Source of the DNA: Candidatus Defluviibacterium haderslevense
GTDB taxonomy: Bacteria; Bacteroidota; Bacteroidia; Chitinophagales; Saprospiraceae
Direction of reading: 5' to 3'
Assembly (NCBI GenBank): GCA_016712225.1
Contig: JADJRL010000003.1
Span: 124,001-188,000, forward strand
Length of the DNA: 64,000 nt
Every line of letters begins with the position of its first letter. Position 1 is the stretch's first letter. Position numbers and translations under genes: made by a program. The notes under the pieces are model-generated. The model had not been told where the DNA came from, searched no databases, and saw nothing but the letters and a program-made list of their open reading frames with translations. Below, piece by piece: positions 36,366-45,378 of the stretch.

Positions 36366-36731
36366 ATGAAACTTCTGGCATTATTTTCATTATTAACGCT
36401 ATTTACCTTTGCTGGCAGCAAGGATTTAGCTACGTCTAATAATACTGTTTATTACTTTTGTCTTTCTCATAAAAGGACACCACCAGATTCTACAATAAAT
36501 TATATACTTTACACAGATATTATAAAGATAGATGAAGATGAACAATTGATTAAAGAAAAAACTTTGGAGTGGTCTCAATTGGTAAAAACGCAATGCAAAA
36601 ATACTTCAGGCTGTACTGCAGATTTAAACTATTATTATTCTGAAAAAGAGGCGGAAACAAGGAGAAAGGAAATGTTGGCTTATTATAAGAACCTCCAAAA
36701 ATACCAAGTTGAGAAAATAGCGTTCCAGTAA
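36366..36731 (+). CDS. Small exported protein of unknown function
   Basis: This is a 121-residue protein from ATG 36366, where a signal peptide (MKLLALFSLLTLFTFAGS) begins; the open frame extends 96 bp upstream without export character. The mature part has two Cys (KTQCKNTSGC), which may form a disulphide, and a Lys/Glu-rich helical C-terminus (EKEAETRRKEMLAYYKNL). I do not recognise the family. Confidence 0.6.
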   Translation: MKLLALFSLLTLFTFAGSKDLATSNNTVYYFCLSHKRTPPDSTINYILYTDIIKIDEDEQLIKEKTLEWSQLVKTQCKNTSGCTADLNYYYSEKEAETRRKEMLAYYKNLQKYQVEKIAFQ

Positions 36732-36920
36732 AAAATCAAGGGAGTCCGATCAACATTGAAGCTTCACCCTATTCTATTCAAAACTTTTTTCTTTCAATTT
36801 TTTTTTGAAAAAGCAAGCGTATTAATAGTCTTCGAATATTTATGATTGGGTAGTTTAACTTCAATAACAAGATCGTCAGAGTGACCTGATGATTAAGCTC
36901 ACTATTTAAAACATTTACAA

Positions 36921-37883
36921 ATGACCATAACAATTTTAGACGACTACCAAAATATTATTTCAAAATTAAAGTGTTTTGCTTTATTGAATAATCAGGATGT
37001 ACAAATAATAAATACTACCGAAAAAGATATTAATAGATTAGCACAACAATTACACAACACAGACATTCTTGTATTGACTAGGGAGCGCACAGCAGTTGAC
37101 GGGACATTACTTTCGTTACTTCCAAGACTTAAACTAATAAGTCAGACCGGGAAGATTTCAAATCACTTAAATTTGGAGGATTGCACGAAATATAAAGTTG
37201 CAGTTGCAGAAGGGATTGGCTCTCCCATTGCACCGGCAGAATTGACCTGGGCTTTGCTAATGAATACGGTCAGACAAATACCACAAGCCATCGAAGGAAT
37301 GAAGAATGGAAACTGGCAGATTAACATCGGTTCGACCATTCATGGAAAGACTCTGGGGATTTGGGGTTATGGAAAAATTGGACAAAAGATTGCTCAATAT
37401 GGCAAAGTCTTTGGAGCTAAAGTACTTATTTGGGGAAGTGAACCATCAAGAGCGATGGCAGTTGCAGATGGCTTTGAAAGGGCTGAGTCAAAAGAAATGT
37501 TCTTCAAAACAGCAGACATTATTACTTTACACCTTCGTCTGAATGAAACAACCTTTGGAATAGTTAAAGAAAGTGATTTGTTATCCATGAAAGAAAATTC
37601 AACATTAATAAACACAGCAAGAGCCGAGCTTATTGAAAAAGGGAAGCTATTGAAATGTTTAATCATGGGCAGACCTATTTTTGCCGGTCTTGACGTTTTT
37701 GAAGACGAACCCATATATGACAAAAACTTTGAATTTCTTAAAATGTCCAATGTGGTTTGTACACCTCACTTGGGCTACGTAGAACAAAACGGATATGAAT
37801 TATATTTTGGGAAAGCATTTGAAAACGTTATGAAATATATCAATGGCAAACCTACAAATATTGCTAACCCTGAAGTACTTTAA
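36921..37883 (+). CDS. D-2-hydroxyacid dehydrogenase family protein
   Basis: This is a 320-residue NAD(P)-dependent enzyme with the two-domain fold of D-isomer 2-hydroxyacid dehydrogenases. The nucleotide-binding motif GIWGYGKIGQKIAQYGK lies at ~147-163. Downstream are the family blocks TLINTARAEL (catalytic Arg), DVFEDEP (catalytic Glu) and TPHLGYVE (catalytic His). All three catalytic residues are therefore present. Its keto-acid substrate cannot be told from sequence. It stands alone. Confidence 0.88.
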   Translation: MTITILDDYQNIISKLKCFALLNNQDVQIINTTEKDINRLAQQLHNTDILVLTRERTAVDGTLLSLLPRLKLISQTGKISNHLNLEDCTKYKVAVAEGIGSPIAPAELTWALLMNTVRQIPQAIEGMKNGNWQINIGSTIHGKTLGIWGYGKIGQKIAQYGKVFGAKVLIWGSEPSRAMAVADGFERAESKEMFFKTADIITLHLRLNETTFGIVKESDLLSMKENSTLINTARAELIEKGKLLKCLIMGRPIFAGLDVFEDEPIYDKNFEFLKMSNVVCTPHLGYVEQNGYELYFGKAFENVMKYINGKPTNIANPEVL

Positions 37884-38059
37884 AAAAAGCTTGGCCTTTA
37901 AAACGAGTTTTTGAATTAATGTACAGGCAGTGATATTATAAACTTTTGAACAATGAATAAACTTTGATGGAGACAGACATTTTATGGATTCAGAATAGCC
38001 TAAACCAAAACAATAATGAGTAACACAATGGCAATAGTGAAAACCTTGAATGAAAAACA

Positions 38060-39151
38060 ATGAAAATAAAAATAAGCATATTTTTTAGCATCCTGACCAT
38101 ATTGGCATCCTGTATTGGGTATACAAAAAATAGTGATTCTAAAGTCCAGGTATTAAGTAAAAACATTGCACTAGGCGATACCGTAAAGAAACTTGGTGAT
38201 CATTTATGGTATGTGTATCAAGACAAGCGGAATAACTATTGGTTTGGTAGTAATGGCGAAGGAGTATATCGTTATGATGGAAAAACTATAGTTAATTTCA
38301 CTATCAAAGATGGACTTGCCAACGACAGTATAAGACAAATTCAAGAAGACCAATTTGGCAATATTTATTTTTCAACGCTGGGTGGTATCAATAAATTTGA
38401 TGGTCAAAAAATCTCTACTTTACAACCAACAAAAAGCAAAGAATGGAAATTAGAAAAAAGTGATTTGTGGTTTCATATTTTGGGTAAAAGAGGAGAACAC
38501 GGTCCTTATCGCTATGACGGAAAAATTCTCTATCAATTAGAATTTCCAAAACACTACTTACACGATGAAATTACAAATCGAGGAATTAATCCATTTTTTA
38601 GTCCTTACGAAGTTTATTGCATTTACAAAGACCGAAAAGGATCCATGTGGTTTGGCACTTCTGTTTTTGGTGCTTGCCGATATGATGGACAATCCATAAA
38701 ATGGATGTATGAAGAGGATTTAACAATAGTTTCAAGCAATGGTGGAACTTTTGGTATACGCTCTATTTTTGAAGATAGAAAAGGCGATTTTTGGTTGTGT
38801 AACACATGGCATAAGTATAAGTTCGATTTTGAAAAAACAATAAAAAGCGACAGACTTCAATATCATAAAATAAAAGGTATTGGAAATACTCAAATTTTTG
38901 ATGGAGAAGAATACATATATTATTCCCACATTTTAGAAGACCATGATGGAACTATTTGGTTGACGACTTGGGACAAAGGTGTATATAAATATGACGGCAA
39001 AACGATTACAAATTATACAGTTAAAGATGACAACAAAGATGTTCAGTTGGTTTCGATGTACAAAGACAATCAAGGCTATCTATGGCTAGGAACACCAGAA
39101 AATGGAACATTTAAATTTAATGGAAATACTTTTGAAAAATTCAATCCTTGA
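38060..39151 (+). CDS. Beta-propeller lipoprotein (two-component regulator propeller repeats)
   Basis: This is a 363-residue lipoprotein (LASC, Cys18) made almost wholly of propeller repeats. The repeat unit is roughly IxEDxxGxxWFGTxxxGVxRYDGKxI, seen at least six times (NYWFGSNGEGVYRYDGKT, MWFGTSVFGACRYDGQ, IWLTTWDKGVYKYDGKT, LWLGTPENGTFKFNG). These repeats normally form the sensor of hybrid two-component proteins; here no membrane helix or kinase follows, so it is a stand-alone binding domain. The ligand is unknown, with glycan an inference from homologous sensors. Confidence 0.8.
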   Translation: MKIKISIFFSILTILASCIGYTKNSDSKVQVLSKNIALGDTVKKLGDHLWYVYQDKRNNYWFGSNGEGVYRYDGKTIVNFTIKDGLANDSIRQIQEDQFGNIYFSTLGGINKFDGQKISTLQPTKSKEWKLEKSDLWFHILGKRGEHGPYRYDGKILYQLEFPKHYLHDEITNRGINPFFSPYEVYCIYKDRKGSMWFGTSVFGACRYDGQSIKWMYEEDLTIVSSNGGTFGIRSIFEDRKGDFWLCNTWHKYKFDFEKTIKSDRLQYHKIKGIGNTQIFDGEEYIYYSHILEDHDGTIWLTTWDKGVYKYDGKTITNYTVKDDNKDVQLVSMYKDNQGYLWLGTPENGTFKFNGNTFEKFNP

Positions 39152-39352
39152 CAACCTAATAAAGAGAAATGTCAATTATGCGTGTGGTAAAAAATGGATT
39201 TTCATACTTGAATGTTTCTTTGTACTTCCGCTCAAAATCCATGCAGGCAGATCGATTTGTCATTCGAAATCGCAACTATCGTAGAGCTATAAAATGTTAA
39301 TGGTCATTGCAAAAAGACAAAACATAACTATAAAATATCTGAAAATAATTAG

Positions 39353-39799
39353 ATGAGAGACAAACGATTTATAGCAGAACATCGAGGAGGATCTTTGACA
39401 AAAGAGCAGCATAAACATTTAATACTATGGGCTTGTAAATGTGTTGAACATATTTTACTATACTACACCAAAACCATTGACAAACGGTTGAAATATGCAC
39501 TTGAAATTGCAAGAAACTGGACAAAAGACAATGCTTCTGTTGGTCAAGCAAGACAAGCATCATTAAACGCAATTGAAGTAGCACAAGAATCGAAAGATCA
39601 AATTGAAATTGCAATAGCACGTTCAATAGGACATGCAGTTGCTACCGCACATATGGCTGACCATTCATTGATAGCAGTAAAATATGCATTAAAAGCTGTT
39701 AAACTAGCAGACAAATCAATTGATATGGAAAGAAAATATCAAGACGAAAATTTATCACATGACATTGTTGATCTTGTACTAACAGCAAGAGACAAATAG
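39353..39799 (+). CDS. Putative immunity protein (Imm5-like)
   Basis: This is a 148-residue helical protein. The pattern RDKRFIAEHRGGSLTKEQHKHL, HLILWACKCVEHIL and SIGHAVATAHMADHSLIAVKYALKAV matches a widespread family annotated as putative immunity proteins of polymorphic toxin systems (Imm5 type). No toxin, VgrG, Hcp or Rhs gene is nearby, so it is an orphan immunity gene or has another role. The start is ATG 39353. It is soluble with no signal peptide. Confidence 0.75.
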   Translation: MRDKRFIAEHRGGSLTKEQHKHLILWACKCVEHILLYYTKTIDKRLKYALEIARNWTKDNASVGQARQASLNAIEVAQESKDQIEIAIARSIGHAVATAHMADHSLIAVKYALKAVKLADKSIDMERKYQDENLSHDIVDLVLTARDK

Positions 39800-40029
39800 A
39801 AAATAAAAATTAAAAACAACTGACTATAATTAGACAAATAATACATAGCAAAAGAAACCAAACCCTGAGATTTCGTGTTCTAAAGTCAGCATTAATGTTT
39901 AATAAAAGCTTAGATTTCTAAAAAAAATAAAGCTTATTATAAAAGTCCCTCCCTTCAAGTAGCTGTCAATTATCAATCAAAAACATAACAATACAAAACA
40001 TCAGAACCAACGAAATCAAAATTAGAAAA

Positions 40030-40599
40030 ATGACAAGTACAATTGATTTTGACAAATTAAAATCATCAGACCCTAGAATAAAATATGGATTTGCAAAAGA
40101 GTTGATCAATATTGGGTCAGAAAATCCCCAACAACTTTACAAACATCTTGACTTACTACTTACCTTATTGAATGAACAAAATAATATACTGAAGTGGACT
40201 GGTATAGATCTTATGGGTTATTTATCTTCCGTTGATCAAAAAAACAAAATTGCCAACTGTATCCAACGATTGGTCAAACTACTTCATAGTGGTCAACTTA
40301 TTACTTGCAACCACACCACATTTGCACTTGGTCTTATTGCTCAGAACAAACCTCAATTCAAAAAGAAAATATTCAAGGAATTGTTGTTAGTAGACCAGGA
40401 CATCTTTGATACAAACGAGTGTAAAAACATTGCCATTGGAAAAGTTCTGGAAGTATTCAAATCATGTATTTCTGATATAATGAACAACAAAGAAGCCATT
40501 GATTTTATAAATCGAGCTACACAAAACAGTAGAAATGACAGCAAGAAAAAAGCGATTCAGCTCTTAAATAAAATAAATAAGATTCAACTAAAAACATAA
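40030..40599 (+). CDS. HEAT-repeat-like helical protein
   Basis: This is a 189-residue protein consisting of alpha-helical pairs in the style of HEAT repeats (SSDPRIKYGFAKELINIG, LKWTGIDLMGYLSSVD, LITCNHTTFALGLIAQN). It is cytoplasmic with no signal. It probably mediates protein contacts. It follows the immunity-like gene by 230 bp, and no link between them is established. Confidence 0.65.
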   Translation: MTSTIDFDKLKSSDPRIKYGFAKELINIGSENPQQLYKHLDLLLTLLNEQNNILKWTGIDLMGYLSSVDQKNKIANCIQRLVKLLHSGQLITCNHTTFALGLIAQNKPQFKKKIFKELLLVDQDIFDTNECKNIAIGKVLEVFKSCISDIMNNKEAIDFINRATQNSRNDSKKKAIQLLNKINKIQLKT

Positions 40600-41354
40600 C
40601 ACTAGTACTAATTTAAAAGATATATAATAAGTTCTCTTCCGATTTAATTTAGTGCCAGCACTGAAATATAAAGTTTTTGAATGAAGTTTATGTAAACTAT
40701 GTCTTGAAATTAGATTTGTCAATTACTGGGATCAAATCATTAGGCTATTTTGGTTAAAGTAATCATTGAATTAATTATTTGAATTGGAGGGCCATAACTG
40801 GAAAAAATAAAATGCGGATCAATGAGTTGATAATATTATGAGAACATTGAGAGGGATCAAATTTGAAATTAGTAAAATTATTTTTAAAAGTCATTATTTC
40901 ATGTCTATTATCCTTGCCAAATGAAAATGATATGAAGTGCTATTTAGATTTAGTTGTGTTTGGTAGTATTATATGATGTCTTACTTCTACAAATTGAGTT
41001 TTCAAAAAATACATACAATATCTTCTATTGAATTCCACTTCTAAAGTAAAAAAAATACCTAAATCAAGATTAAAACTAGCTAGTTTTGTATCTTAGCGAG
41101 TATGTAGGCTTAACCAAGCCCATAATTATTAGAAAATAAATGAACGTCTTTCAAGATTTAAAAACTTCAAAGTCAGGACTTTTCACTTGATAAACGAGAC
41201 TCTAAATCAAAGATTCACAGATGCTAACCATAAAATTTTAAGAACAAATATGATTCAAGCTATACATTGTATCCTTTTGAAAACATAAACTTTCTATTGA
41301 AGAACCAGCAAGCATTTAAAAATATCAACTATAAATTAATAATAAATAATCAAT
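40600..41354. other. 755-bp AT-rich stretch, no gene seen
   Basis: I find no reading frame with family features, no RNA gene and no strong hairpin. It may be eroded DNA between accessory genes. Confidence 0.5.
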
Positions 41355-42296
41355 ATGCAAACCATTTTAGGATCAGGCGGAGCCATTGGAATCCCATTAG
41401 CCAAAGAATTAAAAAAATATACCAATAAAATTAGATTGGTAAGTAGAAATCCAAAAAAAGTAAATGAAACTGATGAGCTTTATCCAATTGACTTAAATGA
41501 CCAAAGTCAAATCGAAAAGGCCATATCAGGAAGTGAGGTCGTATATGTCGTTATTGGATTCGAGTATAAATTAAGTGTTTGGCAAAAAACCTGGCCAACG
41601 TTTATGGAAACAGTAATTAATGCATGTAAACTCCACCATGTTAAACTTGTTTTTTTTGATAATGTCTATATGTATGATAAATCAGCAATTCCACATATGA
41701 CTGAAACTTCATCTATCCTTGCACCCAGCAAAAAAGGGGCGGTAAGACAGCAACTGCACGACATGATTATGAATGAAGTGGAGAACAATAATCTTACTGC
41801 ACTTATAGCCAGATCTGCTGACTTTTATGGACCTGACAATAAAAACAGTGCGCTCAATATGATGGTAATTGATAATTTTATGAAAGGGAAAAAGGCACAG
41901 GCATTTGGCAATGTCAACAAAATTCATACTTATACATTTACACCTGATGCCGCAAAGGCAACTGCTTTACTCGGAAATACAAATGATGCATATAATCAAG
42001 TATAGCATGTTCCTACTACAAAAGAAAAATTAACAAATCTGCAATGGATCCAATTAATTGCAAATGAAATAAAAGTCGAAGCTAAGATTCAAACTGTACC
42101 CGTTTGGTTGATTAAAATACTTGGATGGTTTATTCCAATTATGAGAGAGTTTCCAGAGATGATCTATCAATATGAACAAGATTATATTTTCGACAGCACC
42201 AAATTTGAAAAACGATTTGGAATTACAGCTACAACACCCAAAGAAGGCATTAGACTACTCCTTGAAAATCTGAAAACACAAAATTCAAACAGTTAA
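41355..42296 (+). pseudogene. NAD(P)-binding epimerase/NmrA-like gene with in-frame TAG
   Basis: Read as one frame this is a 313-residue Rossmann-fold protein of the atypical SDR type: GSGGAIGIPLAKEL (nucleotide site), RLVSRNPK, VVYVVIGFEY, VFFDNVYMY, ARSADFYGP, HTYTFTPDAAKATALL. It is interrupted at 42003-42005 by TAG, after NDAYNQV. The same frame then continues without any shift (HVPTTKEKLTNLQWIQLIANE) to TAA at 42296. Relatives have Trp at this point (a VWHLPT pattern, from memory), so a single TGG-to-TAG change is likely. The short product (216 residues) would lack the substrate-binding C-terminus. Confidence 0.75.
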
Positions 42297-42536
42297 CATT
42301 AAGGCATAGATATAACATTCAATACAAGTCGATAATAAAAATAAAAAAATGAAAGCCATGAGCTTCTTAACAGCTTCCCAACTAAAGATCGAAATATCGC
42401 ATATAGAAAATAATAAAGGAATATCTTCGATATTAGATGCCAGTAAATTCAAATTCCAATAACTTGGTTTTAGATGTCAACATCAATTTTACCTTGTGTC
42501 AGCTGACCCATACTTTCAAAACATGAAACATAAACA

Positions 42537-42983
42537 ATGGTAGACCTCAATATTTACAAAGATGAATTTAGTATATCAACGGACAAAACAAAACTAGATC
42601 TTGATGCCATTCACGAATTTTTATCCACCAAGGCTTACTGGTGTAAAAATATTCCAAAAGAAAAAGTACAAACTTCCATTGAAAATTCATTATGCTTTGG
42701 AGTTTATGATGATAACAGACAAATTGGGTTTGCGAGAATAATCACAGACTATGCAACCGTCGCCTATTTAGGTGATGTTTATATTTTAGAAGTATACAGG
42801 AGCCAAGGATTATCTAAGTGGTTAATAGAAACCGTTATGAACTATCCGCAACTACAAGGTCTAAGACGTTGGATACTACTCACAGGTGATGCACATGGGC
42901 TGTACCATCAATTCGGTTGGACAGACATCGCAGACCCTTCCAAATGGATGGAACTTCACAATAAAAACGTTTATTCAATATAA
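42537..42983 (+). CDS. GNAT family N-acetyltransferase
   Basis: This is a 148-residue acetyl-CoA-dependent transferase. The core has the GNAT strands FGVYDDNRQIGFARIITD and YLGDVYILEVYRSQGLSKWLIE; the RSQGLS turn is the acetyl-CoA pyrophosphate loop. The ending LTGDAHGLYHQFGW is typical of this subgroup. The acceptor is unknown. The next open frame starts 2 bp after its stop. Confidence 0.85.
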   Translation: MVDLNIYKDEFSISTDKTKLDLDAIHEFLSTKAYWCKNIPKEKVQTSIENSLCFGVYDDNRQIGFARIITDYATVAYLGDVYILEVYRSQGLSKWLIETVMNYPQLQGLRRWILLTGDAHGLYHQFGWTDIADPSKWMELHNKNVYSI

Positions 42984-42984
42984 C

Positions 42985-43215
42985 ATGTCAAGGATAAAAA
43001 CGGAAACAGGTTGGGCTCAAAATGACATTGCAACTGATTTGGTCACTCAAGTCGGCTATTATCTCATGTTGGCAGACGATCTTGCAGCTGGTATAAAAAT
43101 CTCAAAGTCCAATCCGGAATTTGTGAGTTTTCTTTCTGCGAAAATTGAAATTAGACCCATTAAGACAAAAGAAATAAAAACTGGATATACATATCCAAAC
43201 TCACAAATAAATTAA
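42985..43215 (+). CDS. Small protein of unknown function
   Basis: This is a 76-residue frame starting ATG one base after the acetyltransferase stop, so it could be co-translated. The sequence (WAQNDIATDLVTQVGYYLMLADDLAAGI) is coherent but unlike any family I know. It may be a genuine small partner or a remnant. Confidence 0.4.
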   Translation: MSRIKTETGWAQNDIATDLVTQVGYYLMLADDLAAGIKISKSNPEFVSFLSAKIEIRPIKTKEIKTGYTYPNSQIN

Positions 43216-43222
43216 ATAAAAA

Positions 43223-43330
43223 ATGAAGGAAGAAAATAAACACCGGATGAAAAAAGTTGCCTTGATTTTAGAAACTATAACATTTTCAATCATTATACTT
43301 GCGATTTATAAATTGTTTATTGTTGAATAA
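43223..43330 (+). CDS. Small single-helix membrane peptide
   Basis: This is a 35-codon frame (MKEENKHRMKKVALILETI, then a hydrophobic stretch FSIIILAIYKLFIV and E). A basic N-terminus followed by one membrane helix is the usual form of small membrane peptides. It lies 7 bp after the previous frame. It is real only if the codon pattern is not accidental. Confidence 0.35.
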   Translation: MKEENKHRMKKVALILETITFSIIILAIYKLFIVE

Positions 43331-43368
43331 TTGAACAGTAATGCAATGATACAAAACAGCATACAACT

Positions 43369-43438
43369 AACATTTCGTTGCATTTTCAAAAATCGCTCCA
43401 AGCATAAGACATGAAGACAAGCAACTCTATGAAATGTT
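43369..43438. repeat. Asymmetric bulged inverted repeat, possibly attC-like
   Basis: AACATTTC (43369-43376) pairs with GAAATGTT (43431-43438), and the adjoining GTTGC (43377-43381) with GCAAC (43421-43425); five extra bases (43426-43430) bulge from the right arm only. A 39-base loop closes it. One-sided extrahelical bases are characteristic of attC folds. The string CGAAATGTT also occurs at 25319-25327 before the first accessory gene. The remainder of the 375-bp gap 43331-43705 shows no gene. Confidence 0.4.
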
Positions 43439-43705
43439 TACCATAACTGGTTACTTGATCATTCAATGAATATTTTAACGAACCTAGGAGCATGATCAGT
43501 CATAGGACCTAGAATTACGCAGCTTGAGTTGGTATTAACGGATAGCAAAGACCCATTCTTCGATTGGAGAAGTTGAGTTGATCCTATTTCTTCATATTGT
43601 TATCTTAAAGCAATCCCGCTTTTACTTGTGATAATAGGTCATTATAAGTAACGCTCATAGTATGATGAAAATATAATATTCAATATATAAATAAATATCA
43701 TATAT

Positions 43706-44119
43706 ATGCCCATTGAACTATCATTTACAATTCAAAAAACATCTGCCTTTATTTATGAATATCTTACTGATATGCAAAAATTTTTAAAGGTACATCCCAT
43801 TATTACTCAAATTGATTCTAACGGCAATGACAGTTATATAATCCATGAGACATTAAAATTTTTATTTATTCCCTGTTCATTTACTTATCCTGTAACCATT
43901 GAAAGTAAACCTTTTGAAAAAATTGTAATAATGCGTGCTACTATTCTGAAATTTACAAAAATTGAAATGACATTTGTATTAAAGGCCTACAGTGACTTTA
44001 CAGTTGTTGAAGAAAATATTCAAATTCAATCACCATTTCCTATTCAATCTATTATACACCGCATTTTTAAAAAACAACACAATCATCTTTTCAAAAATAT
44101 TGAAATGGAGAAGATATAA
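43706..44119 (+). CDS. SRPBCC-fold protein
   Basis: This is a 137-residue protein of the START/Bet v1-like fold: PIELSFTIQKTSAFIYEYLTDMQKFLKVHPII is the typical opening, in which a ligand cavity is formed by a curved sheet and a long C-terminal helix (IHRIFKKQHNHLFKNIEMEK). It is cytoplasmic with an unknown ligand. It lies 69 bp ahead of the FMN reductase gene and may share its transcript. Confidence 0.75.
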   Translation: MPIELSFTIQKTSAFIYEYLTDMQKFLKVHPIITQIDSNGNDSYIIHETLKFLFIPCSFTYPVTIESKPFEKIVIMRATILKFTKIEMTFVLKAYSDFTVVEENIQIQSPFPIQSIIHRIFKKQHNHLFKNIEMEKI

Positions 44120-44188
44120 AATAAATGGTAATTTTACATCCTTCTTTTGTGCATGGTGTAGTCCATATAAAACTATAACAACTTATAA

Positions 44189-44725
44189 ATGAGTGCTAAG
44201 AAAAATATTTTTGCCATTATTGGAAGTGCGAGTGCTAATTCGACAAACCTAAAACTTGTTGAAAAAATTGAAATTTTAAGTGGTGATACATTTAATTTGA
44301 CAATATTCAATGATTTAAAATTACTTCCTCATTTTGATCCCGAACTTTCCGCCAACAATCCTCCCAAACAAATACTAGAATTCAGAAACAAAATTGAACA
44401 CGCTGATGGTATTATCATTTGCACCCCAGAATATGTATTTAGTATTCCGAGCGGCCTAAAAAATGCATTAGAATGGTGTATTGCAACTACCATATTTGAA
44501 GACAAACCATGTGGTCTGATTACCGCATCAGCTAATGGAGAAAAAGGATATGAAGAATTGCAACTCATTATGAAGACCGTAATGGCGAAATTCAATTCGG
44601 AAACGACTTTGCTAATTAAAGGTGTAAAAGCTAAGTTTGATTCCGAAAGCAATTTATTAAACATAAAAACATCAGCAGAACTTAAAAATTTTATTAGCGA
44701 ATTAGACAAATTAATAAAACAATGA
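44189..44725 (+). CDS. NADPH-dependent FMN reductase family protein
   Basis: This is a 178-residue flavodoxin-fold oxidoreductase. The FMN phosphate loop is IIGSASANSTNLKLVE (~12-27) and the flavin ring contact is CTPEYVFSIPSGLKNALEW (~79-97), both intact. It likely reduces FMN, quinones or azo compounds with NADPH. Its stop overlaps the DUF1330 start by 4 bp (ATGA at 44722), so the two are translationally coupled. Confidence 0.88.
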   Translation: MSAKKNIFAIIGSASANSTNLKLVEKIEILSGDTFNLTIFNDLKLLPHFDPELSANNPPKQILEFRNKIEHADGIIICTPEYVFSIPSGLKNALEWCIATTIFEDKPCGLITASANGEKGYEELQLIMKTVMAKFNSETTLLIKGVKAKFDSESNLLNIKTSAELKNFISELDKLIKQ

Positions 44726-45024
44726 TATATATAACTCAACTCATCTACATTATTGAAGGCCAGGAAAATGTTTTTGAAGAATTTGAAAGCGTAGCCATTC
44801 CGATTATCTTAAAATATAACGGGAGGCTTCTATTGAGAGTTAGACCTACAGCAAGCAACTTCATAGAAACTCATATGGATCAGCCCTATGAAATTCATCT
44901 CATAGAATTTGAAACTCAACAAGACTTTGACAACTTTATGAAAGACGAGGAACGAAAAAATATTTTACATTTAAAGGAACAATCCATAAAGACATCAATG
45001 CTAATTAAAGGAACAGAAGTATGA
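44722..45024 (+). CDS. DUF1330 family protein
   Basis: This is a 100-residue protein of the dimeric alpha/beta-barrel (ferredoxin-like) type. TQLIYIIEGQENVFEEFESVAIPIILKYNGRLLLRVRP, then HLIEFETQQDFDNFM match DUF1330. The function is unknown. It overlaps the reductase gene by 4 bp, which suggests joint action, for example on a quinone-like compound (inference). Confidence 0.82.
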   Translation: MIYITQLIYIIEGQENVFEEFESVAIPIILKYNGRLLLRVRPTASNFIETHMDQPYEIHLIEFETQQDFDNFMKDEERKNILHLKEQSIKTSMLIKGTEV

Positions 45025-45378
45025 GATGAATAAAGTCAACATACAACTTTAAGTCATATATACAATCTTAACCGAAAGAAAATTAGATGAAAAAAAATTA
45101 TAATAAAAAAATACCTACCTTAGCTAATGTAAAAATTCTTGATTTGACATCTCTTAACTAACGACAATCAATAACCAAATTCTCATTTCAATTTAAATTT
45201 GACAACTTTGGATTTGTTGATTTATAGATAACCATTGACTCTTTTATATTCAAAGCCATTCAGTAAAACTACTAAACAATCAAAATCCGAAAGAAGATAT
45301 TTCTAAAAATTTAAGTTGAGTATTTAAAGTTGATTAATTTAGACAAACAACTTTTGTCTTATGGTGTGAATCACCTTC
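45025..45378. other. Intergenic between convergent genes, no gene seen
   Basis: These 354 bp are AT-rich, with no family-like frame and no clear hairpin terminator. Confidence 0.5.

Noticed and set aside
42349..42462. 37-codon frame between the epimerase relic and the acetyltransferase
   Set aside because: It is too short, with no recognisable motif and no neighbour supporting it.
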